From: Noviherbaspirillum soli
GTDB taxonomy: Bacteria; Pseudomonadota; Gammaproteobacteria; Burkholderiales; Burkholderiaceae_D
Direction: 5' to 3'
Assembly: GCF_015352955.1 (NCBI RefSeq)
Contig: NZ_JACYOX010000018.1
Span: 1 to 64,000, forward strand
Length of the DNA stretch: 64,000 nt
The notes beneath the pieces were generated by a model. The model ran no database searches. It worked only from the letters and a program-made list of their open reading frames with translations, and was not told the DNA's origin. This document shows positions 34,681 through 43,367 of the stretch, in pieces (the first letter of the stretch is position 1; every line of letters starts with the position of its first letter). The translations under genes were made by a program, and so were the position numbers.

Positions 34681-35211
34681 TCAGCAGTCCTGGCGATCGA
34701 TGCGTGCCTGCGCCATGTCCTGCAATACGGCGTAATTGAACTGCCCTCGGCAGACGTCGACCGCTCGCGCATAGGCTTGCATTGCTTCGCGAACGAAGCC
34801 CATCGCTTCCAGGCATTCGCCGAGCCGGTAAGCCGCCACGGCATGCGTGCTGTCCAGCTCCAGGCAGATCGCATAGAAAAGCGCGGCATCGGACGCATTT
34901 CCGGTGCGCTGCAGGCAGGAGGCGCACAGGAAGGCAAACCGGCTGTCACGCGGCTTATGCGCTACCAGCTGCAGGGCAACCGGCAAGGCATGGTGGAACT
35001 GCTCCTCGTCGCACAGCCTGCATGCAGCCCGGTAAGCCAGGTCGTGCTCTTCATCCGTGATGCCACGCAGCGAACCCAGGGTCGCGCCGCTTTCCAGCGC
35101 CTTGCGATGACGCTCGAACTCGGCTGGCAACGTGCGCAGCCCCGCACGCATGCGTGCCACGAGCTCGGCCATATCCGGGTCTGATGGCGGATGCTGGTAC
35201 AGGGACGGCAT
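34681..35211 (-). CDS. SycD/LcrH-type (class II) type III secretion chaperone with TPRs
   Basis: A 176-residue protein. Residues about 50-155 form three tetratricopeptide repeats with the SycD/LcrH layout: GITDEEHDLAYRAACRLCDE (repeat 1 with the AYRAA-type helix), HKPRDSRFAFLCASCLQRTGN, and LDSTHAVAAYRLGECLEAMG. This matches the CesD/SycD/LcrH family of class II chaperones, which hold translocator proteins before secretion. No type III secretion structural gene is visible in the window. I chose ATG at 35211 because AAGGAG lies seven bases upstream; the frame is open further but the extension is unlike the family. It follows the terminator of the amidotransferase gene, so it has its own promoter somewhere in 35212-35454. 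Confidence 0.78.
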   Translation of the reverse strand: MPSLYQHPPSDPDMAELVARMRAGLRTLPAEFERHRKALESGATLGSLRGITDEEHDLAYRAACRLCDEEQFHHALPVALQLVAHKPRDSRFAFLCASCLQRTGNASDAALFYAICLELDSTHAVAAYRLGECLEAMGFVREAMQAYARAVDVCRGQFNYAVLQDMAQARIDRQDC

Positions 35212-35454
35212 GGGCAGGCTCCTTGGGAAAACAGGTTCGGGCAGCAACAGCGCGGCAGCCCCCGATGGAAGGACTGGGCAGGCGCTGCTGTTCGCTCACG
35301 GCCTAGGTTACCGGGAAGCCTGATTTGGTTGCATGCAGGTGGATAAAACAGTGCGAACGACGTGGCGCAACGCAGCGGGCAAGGAAGTTCCGGAGGAAGG
35401 GAAAGCACCTGCCGCCTGCATGGCAGGAGGCGGCAAGCACGGCTTGGCGGGCTG

Positions 35455-35480
35455 AAAAAAATGCGGGATACCGTATTCCC
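35455..35480 (-). terminator. Intrinsic terminator of the XrtA operon
   Basis: On the minus strand, 16 bases after the amidotransferase stop, GGGAATACGGTATCCC forms a stem (one bulged A) followed two bases later by a run of seven T residues. It ends the XrtA transcription unit. Confidence 0.75.
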
Positions 35481-35496
35481 AGCGAAGCGAAAGGCG

Positions 35497-37422
35497 TCAG
35501 GCCGCAGCCAGGCTATGCGCCGGCGTCTCCTCCAGGCAGTTGCGCAGGAAGGCCTCGAACATCATCACGGTGTAGATCGGCGCGGTGTAATCGCGCCGGC
35601 CGGACTGGTGCTGCTCCACCATGTCCTGCAGGAAGCGCATGTTGAAGATGCCGGTGCCGGCCAGCGTTGGCCCGAGCAGGGCCTGCTTCACGCGCTCGCG
35701 CAGCGGCCCGCGGAACCAGCTCGCCAGCGGAATCGAGAAGCCCATCTTGTCCCGGTACAGCACGTCATGCGACAGATGCGGCTCCAGCGACTTCTTCAGA
35801 ATGTACTTGCCTTCCTGGCCGCGCAGCTTCAGCGACGACGGCACGCCGGAAGCCCATTCCACGAATTCATGGTCCAGCAGCGGCACCCGCACTTCCAGTG
35901 CATGGGCCATGCTGGCGCGGTCGACCTTGGTCAGGATGTCGCCCGGCAGCCAGGTCTTCATGTCCACATACTGGATCAGCGACAGCGGATCGTCGGTGGG
36001 GCTATTGGCCGCATGGCCGCGCATGACTTCGATGGCACTGTAGCCCTGCAGCGAGCGCTTGAAGCCGTCGGAGAACAGCTGCGCCCTGACCCGGTCCGGC
36101 ATCACCGACACGCCATGAAAATAGCCTTCCACCAGGTCGCGCGCCAGCGCCTCGAAGGTAGTCTTGGCGCGGAACATGCGCGGCGCCCAGTCCGCTTTCG
36201 GATAGACATTGCCGAGGAAGCCGAACACGGGCTTCCTGAGCGAGGAAGGCAGCACCGAACGCACCCGCTGCTCCGCCATCGCATACCGGTAGCGCCGGTA
36301 GCCCGCGAAATTCTCGTCGCCGCCATCGCCGGACAGGGCCACGGTGACGCGCTTCCTGGCCAGCTCGCATACGCGGTAAGTCGGAATGGCGGAGCTGTCG
36401 GCGTACGGTTCATCGTAGAGCCGGGCCAGCGTGTCGATCAGGCCATAGTCGTCCTTGTCGACCACCTCGCGATAATGCGTGGTCTTGTACTGCCGCGCCA
36501 CCTCGGCTGCATACTCCGATTCGTCGTAGGCCTGGTCGTCGAAACCGATGGAGCAGGTACTGACCGGCTCGTCGCTCATGCCGGCCATCATCGCCACCAC
36601 CGCGCTGGAGTCGACGCCGCCGGACAGGAAGGCGCCCAGCGGCACATCGGCCACCGTGTGGCTCTGCACCGCGTCGCGCAGCTTGACGATCAGCTCCTGC
36701 TCGGCTTCCTCGGCCGACATCGGCGCATGCGGCTTGAACGGCACGTCCCAGTATTGCTTCTGCGCCGGCAGCGTGGCCGCGCCGGCCTTCAGCGTCATCA
36801 TGTGGCCCGGCTGCAGCTTGAAGGCGCTCCTGAAGATGGTGCGCGGCTCGGGCACATAGCCATAGGCGAAATAGTCCTCGACCGCATGCGGGTCGAGTTC
36901 GCGCGACAGCCCCGGTATCGACATCAGCGCCTTCAGTTCCGAGCCGAACAGGAACATGCCATCGTCCAGCAGCGCGCAATACATCGGCTTGATGCCGAGC
37001 CGGTCGCGGGCCAGGAACATGGTCTGCTTGTTGCGGTCCCACAGCGCAAAGGCGAACATGCCCCGGAAACGCTGCACGCAGGCCTCGCCCCACTCTTCCC
37101 AGGCATGCACGATCACCTCGGTGTCGCAGCGGGTGCGGAAGGTGTGGCCCAGGCCGGTCAGCTCGTCCATCAGCGCGGCGAAGTTGTATATCTCGCCATT
37201 GAACACCAGCACCACGCTGTGGTCCTCGTTGAACAGCGGCTGCTGCCCCGACGACAGGTCGATGATGGACAGCCGCCGATGGCCGAAGCCGATGCCCGCC
37301 TCGCGATGCACCCCGCCCTCGGTCGGGCCGCGATGGTGCTGGGTTTCATTCATCCGCGTCAGCAGTTGCAGGTCGATGTCGCGCATCTGGCGCATATCGA
37401 AGATTCCGACGATTCCACACAT
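35497..37422 (-). CDS. XrtA/PEP-CTERM system amidotransferase (asparagine synthase-like)
   Basis: A 641-residue class II glutamine amidotransferase fused to an asparagine-synthase domain. MCGIVGIFDM places the catalytic Cys at position 2; HHRGPTEGG and FNGEIYNF belong to the glutaminase part. The synthetase half has the PPi-binding loop LGAFLSGGVDSSAVVAMM and ALSGDGGDENFAGYRRYRYAM. The sequence matches the family found in exosortase A loci, which is thought to amidate a uronic acid or an amino acid in the polymer. It is the last gene of the XrtA operon, two bases after the second glycosyltransferase, and is followed by an intrinsic terminator. Confidence 0.92.
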   Translation of the reverse strand: MCGIVGIFDMRQMRDIDLQLLTRMNETQHHRGPTEGGVHREAGIGFGHRRLSIIDLSSGQQPLFNEDHSVVLVFNGEIYNFAALMDELTGLGHTFRTRCDTEVIVHAWEEWGEACVQRFRGMFAFALWDRNKQTMFLARDRLGIKPMYCALLDDGMFLFGSELKALMSIPGLSRELDPHAVEDYFAYGYVPEPRTIFRSAFKLQPGHMMTLKAGAATLPAQKQYWDVPFKPHAPMSAEEAEQELIVKLRDAVQSHTVADVPLGAFLSGGVDSSAVVAMMAGMSDEPVSTCSIGFDDQAYDESEYAAEVARQYKTTHYREVVDKDDYGLIDTLARLYDEPYADSSAIPTYRVCELARKRVTVALSGDGGDENFAGYRRYRYAMAEQRVRSVLPSSLRKPVFGFLGNVYPKADWAPRMFRAKTTFEALARDLVEGYFHGVSVMPDRVRAQLFSDGFKRSLQGYSAIEVMRGHAANSPTDDPLSLIQYVDMKTWLPGDILTKVDRASMAHALEVRVPLLDHEFVEWASGVPSSLKLRGQEGKYILKKSLEPHLSHDVLYRDKMGFSIPLASWFRGPLRERVKQALLGPTLAGTGIFNMRFLQDMVEQHQSGRRDYTAPIYTVMMFEAFLRNCLEETPAHSLAAA

Positions 37423-37424
37423 AG

Positions 37425-38558
37425 TCAGGCCTTGCTGGTTCTGGTTTTCATTGCGCGCAGGGTGTCGTACAAGCCGGCATAACCGGCCACCATGGCGGCG
37501 ATACTGTTGCTCTTCTCTACCCGCTCGCGGCCGGCGGCGCCGTGCCGCGCGGCGAGCTGCGGGTCTTCCACATACACAGCCAGCGCCCTGGCGAGCGCCT
37601 CGGTGTCCGACGGCGGCGGCATCAGGCCGGTCACGCCCTCCTGCACCACTTCAGGTATGCCGCCCACTCTGGATGCCACCACAGGCAAACCGCATGCCAT
37701 GGCTTCCAGGATGGTGACCGGCGTGCCTTCGGCAATCGACGGCAGCGCGAACACGTCGAAGTCGGCCATCCGTTCCGCGATGTCGGTGCGCGAGCCGGGC
37801 AGCCAGACCACATCCTGCAAGCCCGCCGCATGCACCTTTTCGCGGATGCGCGGCAGCAATGGCCCGTCACCGATGATGGCCAGGCGCAGCCGGCCCGCAT
37901 CCTCGGGAAGCATGTCGCGCAGCCGGACGAAGGCATCGATCAGGCCGCTGTGGTTCTTCACGTCCTGGATGCGGCCGACCGTGCCGATCACGAACTCGCG
38001 GCGCGGATAGTCGCGCTGGCGCGGCGCGAAGCGCTCGGTATCGACACCGTTGGCGATCAGCAGGGTCTTGGCATCCGGCACGCCGACCACCTGGCGCAGC
38101 CAGCGCTGCAGGTCGTCCGACACCGGGATGTAGCGGTCGATGAACGGGGTCACGCCACGCCGCAGCAGGTTGTGCTTGCGGTTCAGTCCATGCGGGTCGG
38201 CCGCATCGCGGCCATGCTCGGCATGCACCCTCACCGGCACGCCGGCAAGCGCGGCGGTGCAGGCATATTCGACCGCGGCCAGGTTATAGCTGTGCAGCAC
38301 GGCCGGCTTCAACCGGCGCAGCAGCTTCCACAGTTTGAGGTGGGTGCCCAGCGCCAGCCCGGGCGGCTTGTCCAGCGCAATGATCTGCACGTCGTCGCGG
38401 CTGATCTTCCTGGCGAACTCGGTGTAACCGGTCAGGCAGACGATCGCATGCCGGTACTGGCGTGCCGGCATGCGGTTGATGCATTCGGCCACCAGGGTTT
38501 CCAGCCCCCCAAAGTCGAAGCGGTAGATCAGGTGGACGACCAGAGGCGCGGCATTCAT
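37425..38558 (-). CDS. XrtA/PEP-CTERM system glycosyltransferase (stp2-like)
   Basis: A 377-residue GT-B transferase. It starts PLVVHLIYRFDFGGLETLVAECINRMP, followed by HSYNLAAVEYACTAALAGVP and VRVHAEHGRDAADPHGLNRK, a set I associate with the second glycosyltransferase of XrtA loci. The C-terminal block FALPSIAEGTPVTILEAMACGLPVVAS contains the sugar-nucleotide-binding Glu residues. The start ATG at 38558 lies 13 bases after the xrtA stop; an earlier ATG at 38591 would overlap xrtA. Two bases before the amidotransferase gene. Confidence 0.9.
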   Translation of the reverse strand: MNAAPLVVHLIYRFDFGGLETLVAECINRMPARQYRHAIVCLTGYTEFARKISRDDVQIIALDKPPGLALGTHLKLWKLLRRLKPAVLHSYNLAAVEYACTAALAGVPVRVHAEHGRDAADPHGLNRKHNLLRRGVTPFIDRYIPVSDDLQRWLRQVVGVPDAKTLLIANGVDTERFAPRQRDYPRREFVIGTVGRIQDVKNHSGLIDAFVRLRDMLPEDAGRLRLAIIGDGPLLPRIREKVHAAGLQDVVWLPGSRTDIAERMADFDVFALPSIAEGTPVTILEAMACGLPVVASRVGGIPEVVQEGVTGLMPPPSDTEALARALAVYVEDPQLAARHGAAGRERVEKSNSIAAMVAGYAGLYDTLRAMKTRTSKA

Positions 38559-38571
38559 CGCTTCAACACCA

Positions 38572-40110
38572 TCAGTGCGCCCGGTTTGCATTCAGCGTTG
38601 CCTCCAGCGAGGGGAGCTGCGCGGCAATGAAGCTGCGCAGCGCGGCACGCGCGGCATCCGGGTTTTCTTCATAGCGGGCATAGACCAGGATGCCGGCGCC
38701 ATCGTCGCCGCGCATCAGCAGGCGCTCCTTGGCCTGCAGCAGCTTGCCCAGATAATCGTTGGCGGTGAAGCCGCCATCGATCCAGTACCACTGCCAGGCC
38801 ACCAGCGCGCCGTCCGGGCCGCGCAGCCGGGTTTCCCGTATCTGCAATTGCCGCCCATTGATGTCCTCGATGCGTGCCGAAGAACCGGTGCGGCGCCATG
38901 GGTCGGTCTCGACATCGCCCACCAGCTGGTTGGTCGAGCTGATCAGTCCGGCGCCCTGCGGCTGGTTGCGGTAATAACGCACCATCAGGCCCACCTGCTG
39001 GCCATCCTGCGCCCGCACCTGGTTCAGGCTGGCGGCTGCCTTGTTCAGGCGCGGCGTCCAGGCCGTGAACGGCTGGCCCGCCGCCCAGGCCGGCTGCAGG
39101 CCGGACAGGCTGGGCGCAGCAGCCGATTCGCTGGCGCGCAGGGTGAAGCCGGCATACAGCGGCCAGAATGCCAGGCAGGCGAGCACCGCTGCCGCAGCCG
39201 CGGCCACCTGCATCGAACTGGCGGCGCTGGCGCCATCGCGGCGCACGGTCTCGGCATCAGCCTCGTCGGCGGCGCTGATGTCCTCGCGCCAGCGGCTGCC
39301 GAGCCAGAACATGATGAACATCACCAGCCCGAAGAACAGCCAGCCATAGATGATGTGATCCACGCCCGTTGCCAGCTCCATGCCGGACAGGTGCCCGATC
39401 ATCACGATCATGTAGGCGCGCAGGCCGTTGGCGACGATGGGCACCAGGATGGAGATCAGCACGAACAGCAGCTGCCGCTTGCGCGAGCGGTAAGTCAGGT
39501 AGGCATACAGGCAGCCCAGCGTGAAGGAGGCAATCAGGTAGCGCACGCCGCTGCAGGCTTCCACCACCGACCAGTTGCCGGTCGGGATGGAAAAATTGGT
39601 GCCGTCGCGCAGCACCGGAATGCCGGTCATCTGCAAGGCCCAGACGGTGAAGTCGGCGGTCACATTGATCAGCGGATCGATGAACACCTCGCCAAACGGC
39701 ACGGCCAGCAGCACATACGCCAGCGGAAAGGCGATGGCCCAGGAGATCCTCAGGCCGCATACCACCACCACGGTGAGCGGCAGCATCGCGGCGAACGCGT
39801 ACTGCCTCACCACCTGCACGTCGCCCATTTCGGCCAGCAGCCAGCCGAAGCCGCACACGGCCAGCGACAGCAGGGCCGGCCAGTAAGGCTGCGGCGACAT
39901 CTGCATCAGCGTCGCGCGCCGCTTCCAGATCAGCCACAGGCTGATCGGCAGGATCACATAGCCGTGGGCAAAGGTTTCCGAGCTGTTCCAGATCGCGACG
40001 ATGGAGCGGGCCGTCGCCGCATAGATGAGGAACGGCGCCAGCACCGCCACGGCGATGGCAATGATCTTGAGCATATCGCGCGGCGCGGCGCGGGTTTCGG
40101 TCAGGAGCAT
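38572..40110 (-). CDS. xrtA: Exosortase A (XrtA) fused to an EpsI domain
   Basis: A 512-residue fusion. Residues 1-270 are the eight-helix exosortase with the catalytic Cys186 in EACSGVRYLIAS, Arg231 in NGLRAYMIV and His252 in GVDHIIYGW, the cysteine-arginine-histidine set of the exosortase transpeptidases that cleave the PEP-CTERM sorting tail. Residues about 300-505 are the EpsI-like domain with one membrane anchor (VLACLAFWPLYAGF) and the conserved NQPQGAGLISSTNQLVGD and WYWIDGGFTANDYLGKLLQ motifs. The fusion of the two is common in betaproteobacteria. It overlaps the upstream glycosyltransferase by ten bases. No PEP-CTERM substrate is visible in the window. Confidence 0.94.
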   Translation of the reverse strand: MLLTETRAAPRDMLKIIAIAVAVLAPFLIYAATARSIVAIWNSSETFAHGYVILPISLWLIWKRRATLMQMSPQPYWPALLSLAVCGFGWLLAEMGDVQVVRQYAFAAMLPLTVVVVCGLRISWAIAFPLAYVLLAVPFGEVFIDPLINVTADFTVWALQMTGIPVLRDGTNFSIPTGNWSVVEACSGVRYLIASFTLGCLYAYLTYRSRKRQLLFVLISILVPIVANGLRAYMIVMIGHLSGMELATGVDHIIYGWLFFGLVMFIMFWLGSRWREDISAADEADAETVRRDGASAASSMQVAAAAAAVLACLAFWPLYAGFTLRASESAAAPSLSGLQPAWAAGQPFTAWTPRLNKAAASLNQVRAQDGQQVGLMVRYYRNQPQGAGLISSTNQLVGDVETDPWRRTGSSARIEDINGRQLQIRETRLRGPDGALVAWQWYWIDGGFTANDYLGKLLQAKERLLMRGDDGAGILVYARYEENPDAARAALRSFIAAQLPSLEATLNANRAH

Positions 40111-41327
40111 GTGGACGCCGTTCTCGGTTGATGGGAAGGGATGTCCAGCAGCGCATCGACCCGCGACATGTTGACGTCCCAGTTATAGCTGGCCTCCACC
40201 TGCGCCCGCGCCGCGCGTCCCAGGTCGGCCGGCAGTTCATCGAGCGCGTCGCAGGCCAGCCCGACGAATTCACTGGCGTCGCTGGCCAGCAGCAGATCGC
40301 GGCCGGCCTGCGCGCTGATGCCTTCCAGCGCCTGCGGCGACACGATCACCGGCTTGGCCATGGCCATGGCTTCCAGCACCTTGTTCTGTATGCCGCGCGC
40401 AATGCGCAGCGGCGCCACCGATAGCTGCGCATGGGCCAGATACGGACGCACATCTGGCACGGTGCCGGTGACATGGATGCCGGGCCGCTGCCCCAGTGCC
40501 TGGACCTGCGGCGCCGGCCGGGAGCCGACGATATAGAAGCGCGCCTGCGGATGCCGCTGCAGGATGGCGGGCAGCATCTCGTCGGCAAACCATTGCACCG
40601 CATCGACATTGGGCCAATAGTCCATGGCGCCGGTGAAGACCATCACGGGCCCGCCTTCCGGATAAGGATTGTCGAAGTCATGCATCGGCGAGAAATAGCC
40701 GCTGTCCACGCCATTGCTGAACCAGCCGATGCGCGCCTGGCTTTCCGGCGCCAGGCCGGAAAAAAGCGCCGCTTCCTGCGCCGAGACGAACAGCGAGGCA
40801 TCGAATTCCCGCGCCACGCGGCGCTCATAGCGCAGCAGCTGCCTGCCCTCGCGGGCATACACCCGGTTCATCGGCCAGGACTTCTGCACTGCATACTGGC
40901 TCCACTTGGCGGAGTCGACATCGACGAAGTCGATCACCTTGCGCGCATAGCGCTGCGGCTCGACGAACTGCGCCATCACCGACGAGAACACCAGCACCCG
41001 CGACACCGGCAGCTTGCGATGCAGCCGCGCCACCCATTCCGACAGCGAGCGGCTGCGGTAATAGTCCAGGCTCAGCGGCCGGTTCGCCAGCAACGCGGTC
41101 GCGCTCATCATGCGCGCGCGGCGGCTGTCCAGTTTCACGAAATGGGTTTCGCCGCACAGCTTCCTGACCGCGTCCACGTACTGCCAGTCATCCGGATCAT
41201 CGATGAAGGTGCCCAGATGCACCTGATAGCGCTCGGACAGGTGCCGCAGCAGATGATAGGAACGGATCTTGTCGCCCTTGTTGGGCGGATAAGGAATCCG
41301 GTGCGCCAGGTAAAGGAGATGCTCCAC
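40101..41327 (-). CDS. XrtA/PEP-CTERM system glycosyltransferase (stp1-like)
   Basis: A 408-residue GT-B transferase. It starts HLLYLAHRIPYPPNKGDKIRSYHLLRHLS, a beginning that is nearly diagnostic for the first glycosyltransferase of XrtA loci, and continues with VLVFSSVMAQFV, the conserved DFVDVDSAKWSQYA and VFTGAMDYWPNVDAVQWFADEM. The start is GTG at 41327, three bases after the FemAB-like gene. It overlaps xrtA by ten bases, so these genes are translationally coupled. Likely adds a sugar to the lipid-linked repeat unit. Confidence 0.92.
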   Translation of the reverse strand: MEHLLYLAHRIPYPPNKGDKIRSYHLLRHLSERYQVHLGTFIDDPDDWQYVDAVRKLCGETHFVKLDSRRARMMSATALLANRPLSLDYYRSRSLSEWVARLHRKLPVSRVLVFSSVMAQFVEPQRYARKVIDFVDVDSAKWSQYAVQKSWPMNRVYAREGRQLLRYERRVAREFDASLFVSAQEAALFSGLAPESQARIGWFSNGVDSGYFSPMHDFDNPYPEGGPVMVFTGAMDYWPNVDAVQWFADEMLPAILQRHPQARFYIVGSRPAPQVQALGQRPGIHVTGTVPDVRPYLAHAQLSVAPLRIARGIQNKVLEAMAMAKPVIVSPQALEGISAQAGRDLLLASDASEFVGLACDALDELPADLGRAARAQVEASYNWDVNMSRVDALLDIPSHQPRTASTCS

Positions 41328-41330
41328 GGT

Positions 41331-42413
41331 TCAGCCCAGGTTCTTGACGATATGCGGGCCGATGAGGTTGGCAAGCGCGATCGGCATTTTCTGCCAGGTG
41401 CGTATCATCAGCTGGTACTTGGGATTGAGCGGATTGGTGTCCGGCACCTCGGTCGCGCGCACCAGCTTGTATTCATAGTGCAGCGGCGTCGGCTCGAAGC
41501 CCCAGTTCTTCTTGAAGTCGTGCGAGCCGGTGCCCTTCTTGCTACGCCCGAAATCGAAGATGCGGTATCCGCGGGTGCAGGTACGGCGCATCAGTTCCCA
41601 ATACATGAAGTCATTGCCGGCGACTTCCCGCGCTTCCGGCATGCCGCCGCCGTAATAAGGCAGCACTTCGTCGCGAAAATAAAAGCTCATCACGCTGCTG
41701 ATCAGGTTGCCATCCTTGGTGATGGTCATCACCTCGCAGTCGTCGCCGAAGGTTTCCTTCAGCAGCCGGAAGTACTTCTTTGAAAAGACCGGCGTGCCGA
41801 GCCGGTGCACGCTGGTGGAATAGGCGGCGAAGAAACGGTCCACATTGGCGTCGATCTCGCTGGCCAGGCCCGCCTTGATGCCCTTGCGCACCATCGCGCG
41901 CTGCTTGCGCGGGATGGCATTCATGTTCTTTTCCGGGTCCGGGTCCATTTCCTTGCGGAAGGTGACGTACAGGTCCTTGGCATGCCAGTCGGCATGGCGC
42001 GGTGCGACGTTGTGATACTCCAGGTGCCCCACCTGCAGCTTCGCTGCCAGCGCCTGGGCTTCGCGGTCGAGCGCATCGGCCACGGCATCGGAGGTGGCGG
42101 CCGGGCCGCCATAGACGCAGAACGGCAGCGAGCCCAGGGAGTGCCCGAACAGGCGGCTTTTGATTTCGGCCAGCGGCAGCACGCCCTCGATGCGGCCGTC
42201 CACCTCGGCGAGGTAAAAATAGGTCTTGTGGCCGAAGGCCTGTTCGATCACCTTCTGCCAGCCGGCGCGGTGAAAGAAGCTGGCTTGCGGGCAGTTCAGC
42301 ACGAACTCATCCCAGCGCGCCGCATCCTGCGGCTGCATCAGGCGGATCTGTGGCGCGGCTTGCGCCGCGTTGGCCCGGGCGCGGTCCTGCGATGCTTCGA
42401 TAATGGCGCTCAT
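41331..42413 (-). CDS. FemAB-like protein, XrtA/PEP-CTERM system-associated
   Basis: A 360-residue protein of the FemAB/GNAT fold. It begins IRLMQPQDAARWDEFVLNCPQASFFHRAGWQKVIEQAFGH, and shows the FemAB block RKQRAMVRKGIKAGL, FYFRDEVLPYYGGGMPEAR and GYRIFDFGRSKKGTGSHDFKKNWGFEPTPLHY, which is typical of the FemAB-like gene in exosortase A loci. FemAB enzymes transfer amino acids from aminoacyl-tRNA to a cell-wall peptide; here an aminoacyl group might be added to the polymer, but this is not demonstrated. Overlaps the deacetylase gene by four bases (ATGA). Confidence 0.92.
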   Translation of the reverse strand: MSAIIEASQDRARANAAQAAPQIRLMQPQDAARWDEFVLNCPQASFFHRAGWQKVIEQAFGHKTYFYLAEVDGRIEGVLPLAEIKSRLFGHSLGSLPFCVYGGPAATSDAVADALDREAQALAAKLQVGHLEYHNVAPRHADWHAKDLYVTFRKEMDPDPEKNMNAIPRKQRAMVRKGIKAGLASEIDANVDRFFAAYSTSVHRLGTPVFSKKYFRLLKETFGDDCEVMTITKDGNLISSVMSFYFRDEVLPYYGGGMPEAREVAGNDFMYWELMRRTCTRGYRIFDFGRSKKGTGSHDFKKNWGFEPTPLHYEYKLVRATEVPDTNPLNPKYQLMIRTWQKMPIALANLIGPHIVKNLG

Positions 42414-43306
42414 GATTTATGCAAGAAAATGTTGTCCATGCGATCCCACTGGAAGTCGCGGGTCAGCGCCCGCAGACGGGTTTCCATGCGATCCAGATTG
42501 ACGTAGTGGCGGAACCGGGTCTTGAAGCCCACGCCATGCTGGCGCGGTTGTCCTGGATCGATTTCCCACGGATGAAAGTAGAAGATGCCGGCCTGCCTGT
42601 CGTCGCGGTTGACCTTGTCGATGAACCAGCGCGACAGCGCATACGGAAAGAAGCGGAAGTAGCCGCCGCCGCCCGCCGGGAAATTGCGGTCCATCACACG
42701 CACCGTGGTGATCGGCACTTCCAGCAGGCCGTCCTCGCCATTGGGATAGAACGCAAAGCGCGGCGCATCGGGCATGCCGTAATGGTCATGCTGGATCGGA
42801 TAGATGCTGGAGCTGTAGCGGTAGCCGGCATTGCGCAGCGTGTCCAGCGCCCACAGGTTGCGGGTGCCGATCGAGAAGCTGGGCGCGCGATAGCCCAGCA
42901 CCTGCTGGCCCGATATGTCTTCCAGCAGCGCCTTGCTGCGGCTGATGTCGTCGCGGAATTCCTCGGCACTCTGGTCGGATGCGCGCAAATGCGCATAGCC
43001 ATGGCTGGCCAGCTCATGGCCGCCGTCGACGATGGCGCGCACCACCTGCGGATAACGCTCGGCGATCCATCCCAGCGTGAAGAAAGTGGCCTTGACGTCG
43101 CGCTCCTTGAGCAAGGCGAGTATGCGATCCACATTGCGCTCGACGCGGCAGTCCATGCTGTTCCAGTTTTCACGCGGGATGTGGGGCGCGAAAGCCGAGA
43201 CCTGGAAGTAGTCCTCGACGTCGATCGTCATTGCATTGCGAATTCCGGCTGCAGGCCGGCCTGTTGCCTGGCCTTGCGCGCCTGAATGTGTAGTGCCTGT
43301 CTGCAT
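42410..43306 (-). CDS. XrtA system polysaccharide deacetylase
   Basis: A 298-residue carbohydrate esterase 4 (NodB) enzyme. Motifs: MTIDVEDYFQVSAF (Asp pair), ATFFTLGWIAERYP, HELASHGYAHLRAS (H-x3-H metal ligands), YRAPSFSIG and FYFHPWEIDP. The DVEDYFQVS signature is diagnostic for the exosortase A-associated deacetylase family. ATG at 43306 has AGGAG six bases upstream, so it is preferred to an ATG at 43360. It would remove N-acetyl groups from the exopolysaccharide in the periplasm or cytoplasm (no signal peptide is visible). Confidence 0.93.
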   Translation of the reverse strand: MQTGTTHSGAQGQATGRPAAGIRNAMTIDVEDYFQVSAFAPHIPRENWNSMDCRVERNVDRILALLKERDVKATFFTLGWIAERYPQVVRAIVDGGHELASHGYAHLRASDQSAEEFRDDISRSKALLEDISGQQVLGYRAPSFSIGTRNLWALDTLRNAGYRYSSSIYPIQHDHYGMPDAPRFAFYPNGEDGLLEVPITTVRVMDRNFPAGGGGYFRFFPYALSRWFIDKVNRDDRQAGIFYFHPWEIDPGQPRQHGVGFKTRFRHYVNLDRMETRLRALTRDFQWDRMDNIFLHKS

Positions 43307-43367
43307 GGTGTGCTCCTGTTCCCCGCCACGGGCGCTGGCGCCGGACAGGGAGCTTTTCAATCAGGTA

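Noticed and set aside
35362-37482. Long open frame (about 700 codons) on the plus strand opposite the amidotransferase
   Set aside because: Antisense shadow; sequence has no family features whereas the minus strand encodes a clear class II amidotransferase.
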